NCBI RefSeq assembly: GCF_029360585.1
Contig: NZ_JAQZSJ010000002.1
Span: 124,001-188,000 of the forward strand
DNA length: 64,000 bases
Reading direction: 5' to 3'
Origin: Cohnella caldifontis
Lineage (GTDB): Bacteria; Bacillota; Bacilli; Paenibacillales; Paenibacillaceae
Translations under genes and position numbers: made by a program
The notes under the pieces: generated by a model
What the model saw: only the letters and a program-made list of their open reading frames with translations
Database searches by the model: none
Told to the model about the DNA's origin: nothing
In this document: piece after piece, positions 42,520-52,094 of the stretch
Layout: each line of letters starts with the position of its first letter
Position numbering within the stretch: position 1 is the first letter of the stretch

Positions 42520-43802
42520 GCCGTTCCGCTCCTCACGACGGAAACGGCAAGGCGTTCCGGCGATACGTGTTCCCGCAGGCGGGAATCGATATCTTCGGCC
42601 TGCAGCGTTTCGTACAGTTCGACGATGCGGAACAGATCGCCGCCTTTGTGGCGGTATCGGGTGAATTCTCCCGCGATCGCTTCCGGGTTGTTCATCATGC
42701 GGAGGAACGTTCCGATGCGCTTGCGGCGCGTGCGTTCGAAGACGCCGGGATCGATGCCCCGCTCCGCGGCTTCGTACAGTGCGCCGCACACCCGGTTTTG
42801 CAGCTCTTCGGGATCGCGGGTTTCCCCCCCGATGACCGAGAAGGCGAAGCCCGGTCCCGTATTGTATTCCTGGCCGAAGCTGTCGGAAATCAGGTTGTCG
42901 TCGTACAGGCTTTGATACAGCTCCGAACTTGGCCCGAGCAGCGCTTCGAGCATCAGCTTGCTCGCCAGCTCGCGTTTGATCGCTTCCTCTCCCCGGACCG
43001 GGCCGGGCGCTTCTTTAAAGCCGAACAGGCATTTCGGCAACGAGACCGGCAGTTCGATCGACATCCGCGGATTCCGCACTTGGAGCGGCTCTTCGTCGAA
43101 AATCCGTTCGATCTCGCCGCCCGGGGGGAACGATTTCGCCGCTTGGTTGCGCCGCACCAAGTCCATGACGGCTTCCGGGTCGACCCCGCCCACCGCGAAC
43201 AGCATCATGTTGGACGGATGATAGAAGGTGCGGTAGCAATCGTACAGCATTTCCTTGGTGATCGACCGCACCGAACCGGCGGTACCGGCAATGTCGATAT
43301 GGACGGGATGATTCACGTACAGGGCTTCGATCAGCCCGAAATACACCCTCCAGTCGGGATTGTCGCGATACATGTCGATTTCCTGGATAATGATCCCTTT
43401 TTCCTTCTCGACGTTCTCGTCGGTAAAGTATGGGTTCTGCACGAAATCGATCAGCGTGGTCAAATTTTCGGGAATTTGCCGAGTGGCGGAGAACAGGTAC
43501 ACGGTCCGGTCGAAGCTCGTGAACGCATTGGCCGATGCGCCCTGGGCCGCGAACGTGGAGAAGACGTCCCCTTCCGGCTCCTCGAACATCTTATGCTCCA
43601 AAAAATGCGCGATGCCGTCCGGTACCCGGATCGTTTCGCCTCCCGGCGGACGGAAACGGTTGTCGATCGACCCGTACTTCGTCGTAAACGTCGCGAACGT
43701 CTTCGCGAAACCCGGCTTCGGCAGCAAATACACCTCGAGCCCGTTCTCCATCTTCTCGTGCCATAACGTTTCCTGGAGCTTCGGGTAGTTCAACTGCTCC
43801 AT
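42516..43802 (-). CDS. ymfH: M16 zinc peptidase, catalytic member (YmfH)
   Basis: 428 residues. Inverted zinc motif HFLEH in GIAHFLEHKMFEEPEGDVF (about residue 66) with the downstream glutamate, so it should be active. The second domain has AESAKLMLEALLG-like regions. M16 pairs often process peptides such as bacteriocins (AlbE/AlbF), though the ymfF-ymfH pair is a conserved housekeeping pair of unknown substrate. It starts 2 nt after the ymfF stop. Confidence 0.9.
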   Translation of the reverse strand: MEQLNYPKLQETLWHEKMENGLEVYLLPKPGFAKTFATFTTKYGSIDNRFRPPGGETIRVPDGIAHFLEHKMFEEPEGDVFSTFAAQGASANAFTSFDRTVYLFSATRQIPENLTTLIDFVQNPYFTDENVEKEKGIIIQEIDMYRDNPDWRVYFGLIEALYVNHPVHIDIAGTAGSVRSITKEMLYDCYRTFYHPSNMMLFAVGGVDPEAVMDLVRRNQAAKSFPPGGEIERIFDEEPLQVRNPRMSIELPVSLPKCLFGFKEAPGPVRGEEAIKRELASKLMLEALLGPSSELYQSLYDDNLISDSFGQEYNTGPGFAFSVIGGETRDPEELQNRVCGALYEAAERGIDPGVFERTRRKRIGTFLRMMNNPEAIAGEFTRYRHKGGDLFRIVELYETLQAEDIDSRLREHVSPERLAVSVVRSGTA

Positions 43803-43804
43803 GT

Positions 43805-45085
43805 TCAGCCCTCCCCCTTCCGATCGCGGAGGAAATAGATCGTGTCCAGCTTCACCGCGCGGGCCGCCGCCGTGATTTGATCCGGTGTGACCGCCTCCAG
43901 CTCCTGGATCATCTGCTCCCCGGTCCGTTCTTTGCCGGCCATCACGGAATGGAAATCGAAGCCGATGCGCTCGAACGCGGAATCGTCGATCTCCCGCAGC
44001 TGATTGGACAGCATCGCCTTCGTCCGGGCCAAGTCTTCTTCCCCGAATTCTCCCCGTTCCATGGCGGCAAGCTGTTCCCGGATGATGTCCAGCGCCTTGC
44101 CGTAATTCGCGATTTCGATGCCCGACTGGATCGTCATCAGCCCTTTATGGCCGTCAAGCCGCGAGGAAGCGTAATAGGCCAAGCTAGCCTTCTCCCGCAC
44201 GTTGACGAACAGTTTCGAATGCGGAAACGCGCCGAGAAGCCCGTTATACAGCAGCAGCGCGGGATAATCCTCGCTTCCGTACAGCGTGCCGGTCCGCAGC
44301 CCCAGGTTCAGCTTGCCTTGGCCGACGTCCAGGCGCTCCACGATCGTCTGCGCCTCGCTCCTGGCCGGTCGCGTCCGTGCCGGCGCGTAACCGGCCGGAT
44401 CGCCCGCGGGCAGGCGAAACGCTTCGCCCGCGAGTTGCCGGACCTCTTCCAACGAGGTGTCGCCCGCGACGTACAAATCCAGCGAGGCTTGCTCCAGCCA
44501 TCCGCGGTAAGACGCGTACAACGATCCGGCGTCCAGCGCCGCCAAATCCTCCTTGCGGCCAAGCGCGGGCAGCCGGTACGGTTCGTCCCGGCACATCTCC
44601 TCCACGCACCGTTCGCCGGCGTACCGGATTTTGTCGTTGATGATGGCTTCCAGCCGTTTGGCGACCGTCGTCTTCTCCGCCTCCACGTACCGGGCGCGGA
44701 AACGTCCGTCCTCCAGCGCCGGTTCCGTCGCGACTTCGCCGAGAAAACGCAACGCTTCCTGAAGCAGCGAGCCTGCATGGGAAACGAACCGGTCGTTGAT
44801 GATATCCATGCGGAATTGGACGACCTGGTAATCGCCCCTTTTGTACAAATCGAAGCCGAAGCCGGCTCCGTAGAGCTCGTCAAGCTTCTCCCGGAACGCG
44901 ATCGTTTCGGGGTAGGAGCGCGTACCCCTGCGGAGCACGAACGGGGTGAGCGCCGTAGGCGTCACCCCGGATTCGGACAACGGTATACCCGCGAACAGCG
45001 ACACGGCGAATGTTTTGAACCGCTTCGTTGGCAGCACGTGCAGTCGGAGCCGCCCCAGCGCTCCGCGTTCAAACGTTTCCGGCAT
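43805..45085 (-). CDS. ymfF: M16 peptidase-like, inactive partner (YmfF)
   Basis: About 426 residues, same fold as ymfH, but the HxxEH motif is absent: the corresponding region reads TALTPFVLRRGTRSYPETI. Expected to be the non-catalytic partner in an M16 heterodimer. The ATG at 45085 (PETFERGALGRLRLHVLPTK) has AAGGGG upstream and fits homologues better than the ATG at 45112, which has no ribosome-binding site. First gene of the ymfF-H-I-J operon; promoter at 45157-45186. Confidence 0.86.
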   Translation of the reverse strand: MPETFERGALGRLRLHVLPTKRFKTFAVSLFAGIPLSESGVTPTALTPFVLRRGTRSYPETIAFREKLDELYGAGFGFDLYKRGDYQVVQFRMDIINDRFVSHAGSLLQEALRFLGEVATEPALEDGRFRARYVEAEKTTVAKRLEAIINDKIRYAGERCVEEMCRDEPYRLPALGRKEDLAALDAGSLYASYRGWLEQASLDLYVAGDTSLEEVRQLAGEAFRLPAGDPAGYAPARTRPARSEAQTIVERLDVGQGKLNLGLRTGTLYGSEDYPALLLYNGLLGAFPHSKLFVNVREKASLAYYASSRLDGHKGLMTIQSGIEIANYGKALDIIREQLAAMERGEFGEEDLARTKAMLSNQLREIDDSAFERIGFDFHSVMAGKERTGEQMIQELEAVTPDQITAAARAVKLDTIYFLRDRKGEG

Positions 45086-45156
45086 CTTCTCAATAAGCCC
45101 CTTCCCGTTCATCGCTCATAGGCCGGTTTGCAGGCAGCTATGCTTTGATCAGCCCC

Positions 45157-45186
45157 ATTCTACCCCATGGGACAAAAAGGAAGCAA
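45157..45186 (-). promoter_or_regulatory. Promoter of ymfF-H-I-J
   Basis: Minus strand TTGCTT, 18 nt, TAGAAT. The -35 overlaps the sleB terminator. Confidence 0.55.
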
Positions 45187-45197
45187 ATGCGAGCTTC
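45173..45197 (-). terminator. Short terminator of sleB
   Basis: GAAGC/GCTTC stem with an 8-nt loop, then CTTTTT on the minus strand. Confidence 0.5.
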
Positions 45198-45210
45198 ACG
45201 CCCTGACCCG

Positions 45211-45990
45211 TCAGCGGCAGAAAATGTGCTTGCCGATCGTTTTGTACTGAGGCCGCGACCAAATCCACTTGGAGGTTGCGGTTTCCGGGTTGAAATAGTA
45301 CAGGCAACCGTCGGTCGGATCCCAGCCGCTCAGCGCGTCTTTGACGGCTTTCATCGCGTTCTGGTTCGGCGTCAGCCAGATCTGCCCGTCGGCAACGGCC
45401 GTGAAAGCCCCGGGCTGGAAAATGACGCCTGTCGGCGTATTCGGAAAATCCGCGCTGCGGACCCGGTTCAAGATGACCGCGGCTACCGCGACTTGGCCCT
45501 CATACGGTTCTCCCCGCGATTCCCCGTATACGGCGTTCGCCATCATTTTCAAATCCTTGTCGGTAAACCCTTGGGTATTGGAAGGGGGGAGCTTGTCTGC
45601 AGCGTTCGCGGTGCCGCCCGCTCCGCCCGTTCCTCCTTTGACCGTTCCCGGGGGGAGCTCGTCCGCCGTCGGCTTGTAGTTTTTCGTCGCCTTCCACAGC
45701 ATCAGCTTCGTCTTCGCGCCCACGATGCCGTCGGCCTTCATGCCGAACTTCCACTGGAACCATTTGACCGAATTCAGCGTCTTGGCGTCGAAGGTCCCGG
45801 TCACTTTCCCGTCGTAGTAACCTAAATATTTCAGCCTTCCCTGGAGCTCGTAGATGTCTTTACCGGAGGCCCCTTGCTTCAAAATCGTCGTACCGAACGT
45901 TTCCCGGCTGTGTTCCGCGTGCTGCAGCTTGTAAAGGCCGAGCAGTCCGAACACGATGCAGCACGTCAAAATGACGAGACGATAACTCAC
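45211..45990 (-). CDS. sleB: Spore cortex-lytic enzyme SleB-like
   Basis: 259 residues: an N-terminal hydrophobic signal/anchor (LVILTCCIVFGLLGLYKL), a peptidoglycan-binding repeat (KDIYELQGRLKYLGYYDGKV, about 44-110), a Gly-rich linker, and a C-terminal hydrolase_2 domain (LKMMANAVYGESRGEPYEGQ, catalytic Glu region; QVAVAAVILNRV). SleB degrades spore cortex at germination. A perfect sigma-G-type promoter lies 40-70 nt upstream, consistent with forespore expression. B. subtilis has sleB elsewhere, so its position here is a lineage feature. Confidence 0.92.
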   Translation of the reverse strand: MSYRLVILTCCIVFGLLGLYKLQHAEHSRETFGTTILKQGASGKDIYELQGRLKYLGYYDGKVTGTFDAKTLNSVKWFQWKFGMKADGIVGAKTKLMLWKATKNYKPTADELPPGTVKGGTGGAGGTANAADKLPPSNTQGFTDKDLKMMANAVYGESRGEPYEGQVAVAAVILNRVRSADFPNTPTGVIFQPGAFTAVADGQIWLTPNQNAMKAVKDALSGWDPTDGCLYYFNPETATSKWIWSRPQYKTIGKHIFCR

Positions 45991-46031
45991 CTTGAGCTCA
46001 CGCCTTTCTCATCGCTTGGTTGTTCGACCGT

Positions 46032-46061
46032 TAGTATGAGAAAGGAAAAAGGCTCTTATAC
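46032..46061 (-). promoter_or_regulatory. Sigma-G-type promoter of sleB
   Basis: Minus strand GTATA, 18 nt, CATACTA, which fits the sigma-G consensus (gnATR, N18, CATnmTA). The predicted start lies about 35 nt before the GTG. Confidence 0.75.
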
Positions 46062-46078
46062 CCAAATACGGCAACGGA

Positions 46079-48745
46079 TCAGGAAGGGATCCTCTGTTGG
46101 TACTGTTCCAGCGACATCAGCACTTCCCGGGGCTTGCTTCCTTCATAAGGCCCGACGATGCCTTTGGCCTCCATCGCGTCGATCAGGCGGGCGGCGCGGG
46201 TGTAGCCGATCCGCATCCTGCGCTGCAGAAGCGAAACCGAAGCCTGCTTGGCTTCCAGCACGATCTGCACGGCCTGATCGAACAGCTCGTCCACGTACTC
46301 GTCCTCCGCGTCCCCTTCGGTTTCGTCGATTTCCGGCACCAGCTCTTCGTCGTATTCCGCTTCCGCTTGACCGCGGGCGAAGTTGACGACGGCTTCGACC
46401 TCCTGGTCCGACAGGAACGCTCCCTGCACGCGGATCGGCTTGGAGGCGCCCATCGGCAGGAACAGCATGTCGCCGCGGCCGAGCAGCTTCTCCGCGCCGA
46501 CCATGTCGAGGATCGTCCGCGAATCCACTTGGGACGAGACGCCGAACGCGATCCGGCTCGGAATGTTCGCTTTGATGACGCCGGTGATGACGTCGACGGA
46601 CGGCCGCTGCGTCGCGATGATCAGATGGATGCCCGCAGCCCGGGCCATCTGGGCCAGGCGGGTAATCGCATCCTCGACGTCGCCTGCCGCCACCATCATG
46701 AGGTCGGCGAGCTCGTCCACGATGACGACGATGTAGGGCAGCACGGCATCGGGATTGTTCCCGCTAAGCATCAGCGCGTTATAGCCTTCGATGTTGCGCG
46801 TGGCGGATTTGGAAAACTTCTCGTAGCGCTTTTCCATTTCCACGACGATTTTCTTCAGCGCGAGAGAAGCCCGTCTCGGATCGGTGACGACGGGCGTCAA
46901 GAGGTGCGGGATGCCGTTGTAGACGTTCAGCTCGACCATCTTCGGATCGATCATCACGAACTTGACTTCATCCGGCTTCGCCTTGTACAGCACGCTGGTG
47001 ATGATGCCGTTGATGCACACCGATTTCCCCGAACCCGTCGCGCCGGCGACGAGAAGGTGGGGCATTTTCGCCAGGTTGCCGACGATCGGCTGACCGGAAA
47101 TGTCCCGTCCGAAGGCGACCGTCAGCTTGGACGGCGCGTCCCGGAATTCGGGGGTTTCCACCACTTCGCGCAGCGTGACGACGCTGACTTCGTTGTTCGG
47201 CACCTCGATGCCGATCGCGGATTTGCCCGGAATCGGCGCTTCCATGCGGATATCTTTCGCGGCCAGCGCCAGCGCGATATCGTCGGTCAAGCTGACGATT
47301 CGGCTGACCTTGACGCCGACGTCGGGCTGCAGCTCGTAACGGGTCACGGCCGGGCCGCGGGCGACGTCGAGCACTTTCGCTCGGACGCCGAAGCTTTCCA
47401 GCGTCGCCTCCAGCTTGCGGGCCGTGTCGATGTAATCGTTGGCATTGCCGGATTTTCCGCCGCCGCTCGGTTTGTTCAGCAAGGAAGGGCTCGGCAGGCG
47501 ATAAGGTCTCGGCTTCTTCTTCGGAGGCTGGGCGGCCGCCGCGGACGAAGCGGCGGGTTGCTCGCCGGATGCCGGCTTTTCCGTTTCGGCCGCATCGCCG
47601 ACCGGTTCCGCCGGTTCGACCGGCTCATCGGAATCGATCCCGTAACCGTCCCGGTGAAGCACCTGATCGGGGTGATCGTCGGCCAAGTCGTCGGCCTGGG
47701 CCCTGGTTTGTTCGGCGAAATCCGTAAACCGCGGAGCGAACGGCTCGCCGCTTTCTTCTTCCGCCGGCCCTTGGCCGGCCGGCGGGTCCCCGGCAGCCGG
47801 CTTGCGGGTTCCGGTCTCCGAAGGGGGCGTCCACTCCTGTTCCTCGTCTTCCCATGTTTCCTCGCGGGGCTCCATGTCGCCCCGCTCCGGCTTTCCATGG
47901 AACAGCTGGAAGAACAGCGGGGTTTTGCGCGGCTCCTGCGCGAAAGGCGGTTCCTCCAGCTCGTCATCCTCCGGAAGCGGTTGCGCAACGGCGGCTGCGG
48001 CGGCGGATTTGCCGGACGGCGCGACGGGGACCGCTTTGGCGGACTGCAGCTTGCGGCCGGATGAGAACCTTGCGGCGAGAAGCGGCATCACCCGAAGCAG
48101 GAACAACCGGACCGCCCGGGCCATTTCGACGTAAGAGCGGTTCGTGATCAGGATCAGGGAGATCGCGAACTGTATGTACATGATGAATTTGGATCCATAA
48201 TAGCCGAACATCCAATAAAAAACGGAATATTGGAGCGCGCCCAGCATGCCTCCGCCGATGTCTTTTTCCCACGGCTTGAGGGACGAGATCGGCGCCGCGG
48301 CCGGATCGACGGCCGGATCTTCGCTCAGGACCTCCTCTTCCGACGGGTCCGGCGGAAACAAAACCAGCTCGCGAAGCGCGGTTCCCATTTCCGAGACAAT
48401 GCGGGGAGAGCTGACGGAATCGATCGGGGCCAGCCGGCTTTGGGCGAACGAGATCGTGCTCATCAGCGTGCAGGCAAGGCAGAACAACAGAAACCCGGAT
48501 CGGCGCGGCGTCCATCCTCGGGGCCATTGCCGTTTCATCATCACGTAAAGGCCGATCCACACCCCGAGAATCGCCATCAAAAAATAAAACTTGCCCAGAA
48601 TCAAACTGGATAAGCTCGTCAAAGCCCAGGCGCCTCGGCCTTCGCCATAGAACGTAATGATGGAGATGGTGATCAGCAGGATGCCGTAAATTTCGTATTT
48701 CAGGCTCATTCCGAATGAGGCCTTTTTCTTTTTGCGTTTGGCCAA
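46079..48745 (-). CDS. spoIIIE: DNA translocase FtsK/SpoIIIE
   Basis: About 888 residues. Four membrane segments lie near the N-terminus (to about residue 165), then an acidic linker (to about 400), a motor with Walker [16 protein letters not shown] (about 567-575) and Walker [20 protein letters not shown], and the C-terminal gamma winged helix ([20 protein letters not shown]). It pumps the chromosome into the forespore or across the septum. TTG at 48745 is chosen: it lies 6 nt after GGGAGGTG and downstream of the predicted promoter. A further ATG at 48769 lies upstream of the predicted transcript start. Confidence 0.95.
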   Translation of the reverse strand: MAKRKKKKASFGMSLKYEIYGILLITISIITFYGEGRGAWALTSLSSLILGKFYFLMAILGVWIGLYVMMKRQWPRGWTPRRSGFLLFCLACTLMSTISFAQSRLAPIDSVSSPRIVSEMGTALRELVLFPPDPSEEEVLSEDPAVDPAAAPISSLKPWEKDIGGGMLGALQYSVFYWMFGYYGSKFIMYIQFAISLILITNRSYVEMARAVRLFLLRVMPLLAARFSSGRKLQSAKAVPVAPSGKSAAAAAVAQPLPEDDELEEPPFAQEPRKTPLFFQLFHGKPERGDMEPREETWEDEEQEWTPPSETGTRKPAAGDPPAGQGPAEEESGEPFAPRFTDFAEQTRAQADDLADDHPDQVLHRDGYGIDSDEPVEPAEPVGDAAETEKPASGEQPAASSAAAAQPPKKKPRPYRLPSPSLLNKPSGGGKSGNANDYIDTARKLEATLESFGVRAKVLDVARGPAVTRYELQPDVGVKVSRIVSLTDDIALALAAKDIRMEAPIPGKSAIGIEVPNNEVSVVTLREVVETPEFRDAPSKLTVAFGRDISGQPIVGNLAKMPHLLVAGATGSGKSVCINGIITSVLYKAKPDEVKFVMIDPKMVELNVYNGIPHLLTPVVTDPRRASLALKKIVVEMEKRYEKFSKSATRNIEGYNALMLSGNNPDAVLPYIVVIVDELADLMMVAAGDVEDAITRLAQMARAAGIHLIIATQRPSVDVITGVIKANIPSRIAFGVSSQVDSRTILDMVGAEKLLGRGDMLFLPMGASKPIRVQGAFLSDQEVEAVVNFARGQAEAEYDEELVPEIDETEGDAEDEYVDELFDQAVQIVLEAKQASVSLLQRRMRIGYTRAARLIDAMEAKGIVGPYEGSKPREVLMSLEQYQQRIPS

Positions 48746-48767
48746 ACACGCCACCTCCCGGTTCAAC

Positions 48768-48797
48768 ATTATACCACAGTTGACGGGAGGTTGGCAG
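48768..48797 (-). promoter_or_regulatory. Promoter of spoIIIE
   Basis: Minus strand CTGCCA, 18 nt, TATAAT with an extended TGG. Confidence 0.55.
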
Positions 48798-48821
48798 AAT
48801 CGGCCATTTCGGCGTATCGGG

Positions 48822-48844
48822 CCTGAAGACGAAAGGTCTTCGGG
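48822..48844. terminator. Hairpin after ylzJ
   Basis: CCTGAAGAC-GAAA-GTCTTCGGG-like stem (8-9 bp, GAAA-type loop) 7 nt after the ylzJ stop. No T-run, so termination is uncertain. Confidence 0.4.
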
Positions 48845-48850
48845 TGTGGG

Positions 48851-49081
48851 TTAGGCGTCCAAGCTCCCGTAGACGATCGTCTGCCCGGGGGACAACGCCG
48901 GATCGAGATACGAATCCAACGGGGCGTGAAGCAGCCGCTCGATCCGGCCGATGCCGGGCGCGACGGGAACGACCCGCATCGTGATTCCCCGAACGTTCAG
49001 GTCCAGGAAAGGTCCCGGTTCGGCCGGGCGGTTCCAGCCGTCCAGCACGAGTTCCAGCGGCATGGTCGTGTAGAGGCTCAT
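48851..49081 (-). CDS. ylzJ: YlzJ-like small protein
   Basis: 76 residues. [20 protein letters not shown] and [20 protein letters not shown] match the YlzJ family found beside tepA in B. subtilis. No known function. Its ATG overlaps the tepA stop by 4 nt, so translation is coupled. Confidence 0.85.
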   Translation of the reverse strand: MSLYTTMPLELVLDGWNRPAEPGPFLDLNVRGITMRVVPVAPGIGRIERLLHAPLDSYLDPALSPGQTIVYGSLDA

Positions 49082-49821
49082 TGCAGGGAAGCCCCCTTCG
49101 CCATCTTCCGCTCTACGATCAGGCGGTTCAGCACGCGGAGCGCCTCGCCCAATCCTCCTACCTCGTCGATCAAGCCGTGTTTGACCGCATCGGAACCGAT
49201 GACGGTCGTTCCGATATCCCGCGTGAGCTGGCCCATGCGGAACATCAGCTCCTTGAACGTCTCCTCCGAGATTTTGGAATGCCGCGTGACGAATTTGGTG
49301 ACCCTCTCCTGCATTTTTTCCAAATACTCGAAGGTCTGCGGCACGCCGATGATGAGTCCGTTCAGCCGGATCGGATGGATCGTCATCGTGGCCGTTTCCG
49401 CGATCAGCGTATAATCGGCGCTGACGGCGATCGGAACGCCGATCGAATGGCCGCCGCCGAGGACGATCGCCACCTTGGGCTTGGACATCGACGCGATCAT
49501 TTCGGCGATCGCCAGCCCCGCTTCGACGTCTCCGCCCACCGTGTTGAGGACGATGAGCAGCCCTTCGATTTTCGGGTTTTGCTCCGCCGCCACGAGCTGC
49601 GGAATCACGTGTTCGTACTTCGTCGTTTTGTTCTGGGGAGGCAGCATCATATGGCCTTCGATCTGTCCGATGATCGTCAGGCAGAAGATGTTGCTCTCCG
49701 GCGTCGGGACCGCGGTCTGTCCCAGCTGCACCACCGATTCGACGGCGGCGGATCCCCGGGAGTCGTCGCCCGCGGGACCCGGCTGCTCTCCGCCGGTCAG
49801 CGGCTTTGAGGCTTCGTTCAT
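49078..49821 (-). CDS. tepA: ClpP-like translocation-enhancing protease TepA
   Basis: 247 residues, with a serine-protease-like ClpP fold: [38 protein letters not shown] (nucleophile Ser position), [16 protein letters not shown]. subtilis TepA (YmfB) is linked to secretion and quality control. The charged N-terminal 45 residues have no clear domain. ATG after AAAGGAGG. ylzJ follows. Confidence 0.92.
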   Translation of the reverse strand: MNEASKPLTGGEQPGPAGDDSRGSAAVESVVQLGQTAVPTPESNIFCLTIIGQIEGHMMLPPQNKTTKYEHVIPQLVAAEQNPKIEGLLIVLNTVGGDVEAGLAIAEMIASMSKPKVAIVLGGGHSIGVPIAVSADYTLIAETATMTIHPIRLNGLIIGVPQTFEYLEKMQERVTKFVTRHSKISEETFKELMFRMGQLTRDIGTTVIGSDAVKHGLIDEVGGLGEALRVLNRLIVERKMAKGASLQ

Positions 49822-49869
49822 GGCAGGACCTCCTTTGCCCGTAAGGCAGGCTTAGTATGATCCATTTTC

Positions 49870-50077
49870 GGGGCATTCAGCCGTTGAGCCCGTTCTCCCG
49901 CCAACCGCCCTTTTTGCGTCTTCAACTCCGCCCTCGCACCCACTCCGCCTCTTATCGAAAGCCCATATTTTCCGCCTTAACTCCTCAGGCAACCCCATGG
50001 GAGTTACGAAGGCAAGCAATTTTCTTCCTTAGTTCGTCCTCAGCCCTCCACCGAATCGGTACGATACGCTTCAATAC
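49870..50077. repeat. Degenerate copies of the array-1 unit between rnjB and tepA
   Basis: Fragments such as CCTTAACTCCTCAGGCAACC, ATGGGAGTTACGAAGGCAAG and TTCTTCCTTAGTTCGTCCTC follow the array-1 unit layout with many changes. No gene is present from 49822 to 50158; apart from these fragments and the rnjB terminator I see nothing in it. Confidence 0.55.
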
Positions 50078-50125
50078 GAAAAAAACCGCTTTCCCCCGCG
50101 TTTAAGCGGATCGGAAAACGGTTTT
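50078..50125 (-). terminator. Terminator of rnjB
   Basis: AAAACCG-TTTTCC pairs with GGAAAGCGGTTTT with an inner CCGC/GCGG hairpin, ending in T7 on the minus strand. Confidence 0.8.
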
Positions 50126-50158
50126 AGCGAGTGTTGGCGGTGCATGCGATCGGTAATC

Positions 50159-51838
50159 CTAGACTTCCATAATGATTGGCAGGATCATCGGTCTTCTTTT
50201 TGTTTGGTCGTACAGGAAACGTCCGAGCGCGTCTTTGACGTGGGTCTTGAGCGACGCCCATTCGTTTACGTTCTCGTTCATTAACTTATGCAAGGTGCCG
50301 GTGACGATGCGGTTCGCTTCCTCCAGCAGCCCTTCCGATTCCCTCACGTAGACGAATCCGCGCGAGATGATGTCCGGTCCGGACAGAATCGTGCCGTCCT
50401 GCTTGCTCAGCGTGACGACGACGACCAGAATGCCGTCCTGGGACAGCAGCTTGCGGTCGCGCAGCACGATGTTCCCGACGTCGCCGACGCCCAGTCCGTC
50501 GATCAGCACGTTGCCGGAAGGAACTTTGCCGGCTTTGCGTCCGACCCCGTTCTGGAACTCCACGACATCGCCGATGTCGACGAGGAAAATTTTGTCCTTC
50601 TCCACGCCTACGGCTTCGCCCAGCATGCCATGATGGCGGAGCATCCGGTACTCGCCGTGGATCGGAATGAAATATTCCGGACGGATCAGATTGAGCATCA
50701 GCTTCAGCTCTTCCTGGCTCCCGTGTCCGGATACGTGCACGCCCGACACCGAGCCCGGTCCGTAGATGACGTTGGCGCCCAGCCGCATCAGCTCGTCGAC
50801 CGTCCGGCCGACGTATTTCTCGTTCCCCGGGATCGGCGTGGCGGAAATGACCACCGTGTCGCCCGGCAGGATGTCGATTTTGCGATGCGTAGAACGGGCC
50901 ATTCTCGTCAAGGCGGACATCGGCTCGCCTTGGCTGCCGGTGGATAATACGACCACCCGGTCGGCCGGAAGCTTGTTCACTTCCTCGGGTTCGATGAGCA
51001 TGCCTTCCGGTATGTTCAGGTAACCGAGTTCGGAAGCGATCGTCACGATGTTGACCATGCTGCGTCCGATCACCGTCATTTTGCGGCGGGTCTCCATGGC
51101 GGCGTTGATGACCTGCTGAATGCGGTGCACGTTCGAAGCGAACGTCGCCACGACGACGCGCTGCTTCGCCCGGCGGAAAATTTCTTCGAATTCCTTGCCG
51201 ATATTGCTTTCGGACGGCGTGAAACCCGCGCGTTCCGCGTTCGTGCTGTCCGACAACAAGCAGAGTACGCCGCGCTTTCCGATCTCCGCCATGCGCTGCA
51301 GGTCGGCATATTGGTCGTTGACCGGCGTGTGGTCGAATTTGAAGTCGCCCGTATGGACGACGACCCCTTCCGGCGTGTCCAGGCAAACGCCGACGGAATC
51401 CGGAATGCTGTGGTTCGTCCGGAAGAAGCTCGCTTTAATCGTGCCGAACGTGAGCTCCGAATCGGCGGTAATCAAGTGGCGTTTCGTTTCTCCGAGCAGT
51501 CCCGCTTCCTTCAGCTTGTTCTCGATCAGGCCGAGCGTCAGCCGAGTTCCGTACACCGGGACGTTCAGATGTTTCAGCACGTACGGCAGACCGCCGATGT
51601 GGTCTTCGTGCCCGTGCGTGATCAGGATCCCCCGAACCTTGTCCCGGTTCTCCGTCAAATACGTGATGTCCGGGATGACGACGTCGATGCCGAGCATTTC
51701 CTCTTCCGGGAATTTCAGGCCCGCATCCACGACGATGATGTCGTTCGCGTACTGGACGCAGTACATGTTCTTCCCGATCTCTCCGACGCCGCCCAAGGCG
51801 AAAATCAGCAATTTGTCTTGGTTGTTCTTCTTGGACAA
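50159..51838 (-). CDS. rnjB: Ribonuclease J
   Basis: 559 residues: metallo-beta-lactamase fold with HGHEDHIGGLPYV (about residues 75-80), beta-CASP domain, and C-terminal dimerisation domain. It acts as 5'-3' exonuclease and endonuclease on mRNA. RnjB is the call because of its position between dapA and tepA, as in B. subtilis ymfA. TTG at 51838 follows GGAGGT by 8 nt; the ATG at 51853 lies within this Shine-Dalgarno sequence. Confidence 0.93.
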   Translation of the reverse strand: MSKKNNQDKLLIFALGGVGEIGKNMYCVQYANDIIVVDAGLKFPEEEMLGIDVVIPDITYLTENRDKVRGILITHGHEDHIGGLPYVLKHLNVPVYGTRLTLGLIENKLKEAGLLGETKRHLITADSELTFGTIKASFFRTNHSIPDSVGVCLDTPEGVVVHTGDFKFDHTPVNDQYADLQRMAEIGKRGVLCLLSDSTNAERAGFTPSESNIGKEFEEIFRRAKQRVVVATFASNVHRIQQVINAAMETRRKMTVIGRSMVNIVTIASELGYLNIPEGMLIEPEEVNKLPADRVVVLSTGSQGEPMSALTRMARSTHRKIDILPGDTVVISATPIPGNEKYVGRTVDELMRLGANVIYGPGSVSGVHVSGHGSQEELKLMLNLIRPEYFIPIHGEYRMLRHHGMLGEAVGVEKDKIFLVDIGDVVEFQNGVGRKAGKVPSGNVLIDGLGVGDVGNIVLRDRKLLSQDGILVVVVTLSKQDGTILSGPDIISRGFVYVRESEGLLEEANRIVTGTLHKLMNENVNEWASLKTHVKDALGRFLYDQTKRRPMILPIIMEV

Positions 51839-51925
51839 TGGTAGTACCTCCATATCATTTCGACGATCCCAATCCTATGAAATTGTCAAGTTGCAAATAT
51901 TGGCCGCACCCAATCACTCGGAAAC

Positions 51926-51955
51926 ATTATACATGATGCGGAAGGCCAAAAACAA
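51926..51955 (-). promoter_or_regulatory. Promoter of rnjB
   Basis: Minus strand TTGTTT, 18 nt, TATAAT. Confidence 0.6.
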
Positions 51956-52051
51956 GGCTCACGCCGTTTTGCTCCGGAATGCCCCTCCATACGGGTTAAT
52001 GTCTCCATTCCTCCGCCGGTCCAAACCGGGAAACGGGACTGCGCGGACACG

Positions 52052-52081
52052 AAAAAACCGATGCCGTCCGGCATCGGTTTC
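52052..52081 (-). terminator. Terminator of the dpaA-dapA operon
   Basis: AAACCGATGCCG/CGGCATCGGTTT, 2-nt loop, followed by T6 on the minus strand. Confidence 0.9.
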
Positions 52082-52094
52082 CGTAAAATCGAGC

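Noticed and set aside
45085-45112. ATG at 45112 as ymfF start
   Set aside because: No ribosome-binding site before it, while the ATG at 45085 has AAGGGG and better agreement with homologue length.
46097-48064. 655-aa plus-strand ORF
   Set aside because: Antisense of spoIIIE in a GC-rich genome; His/Arg/Asp-rich with no domain.
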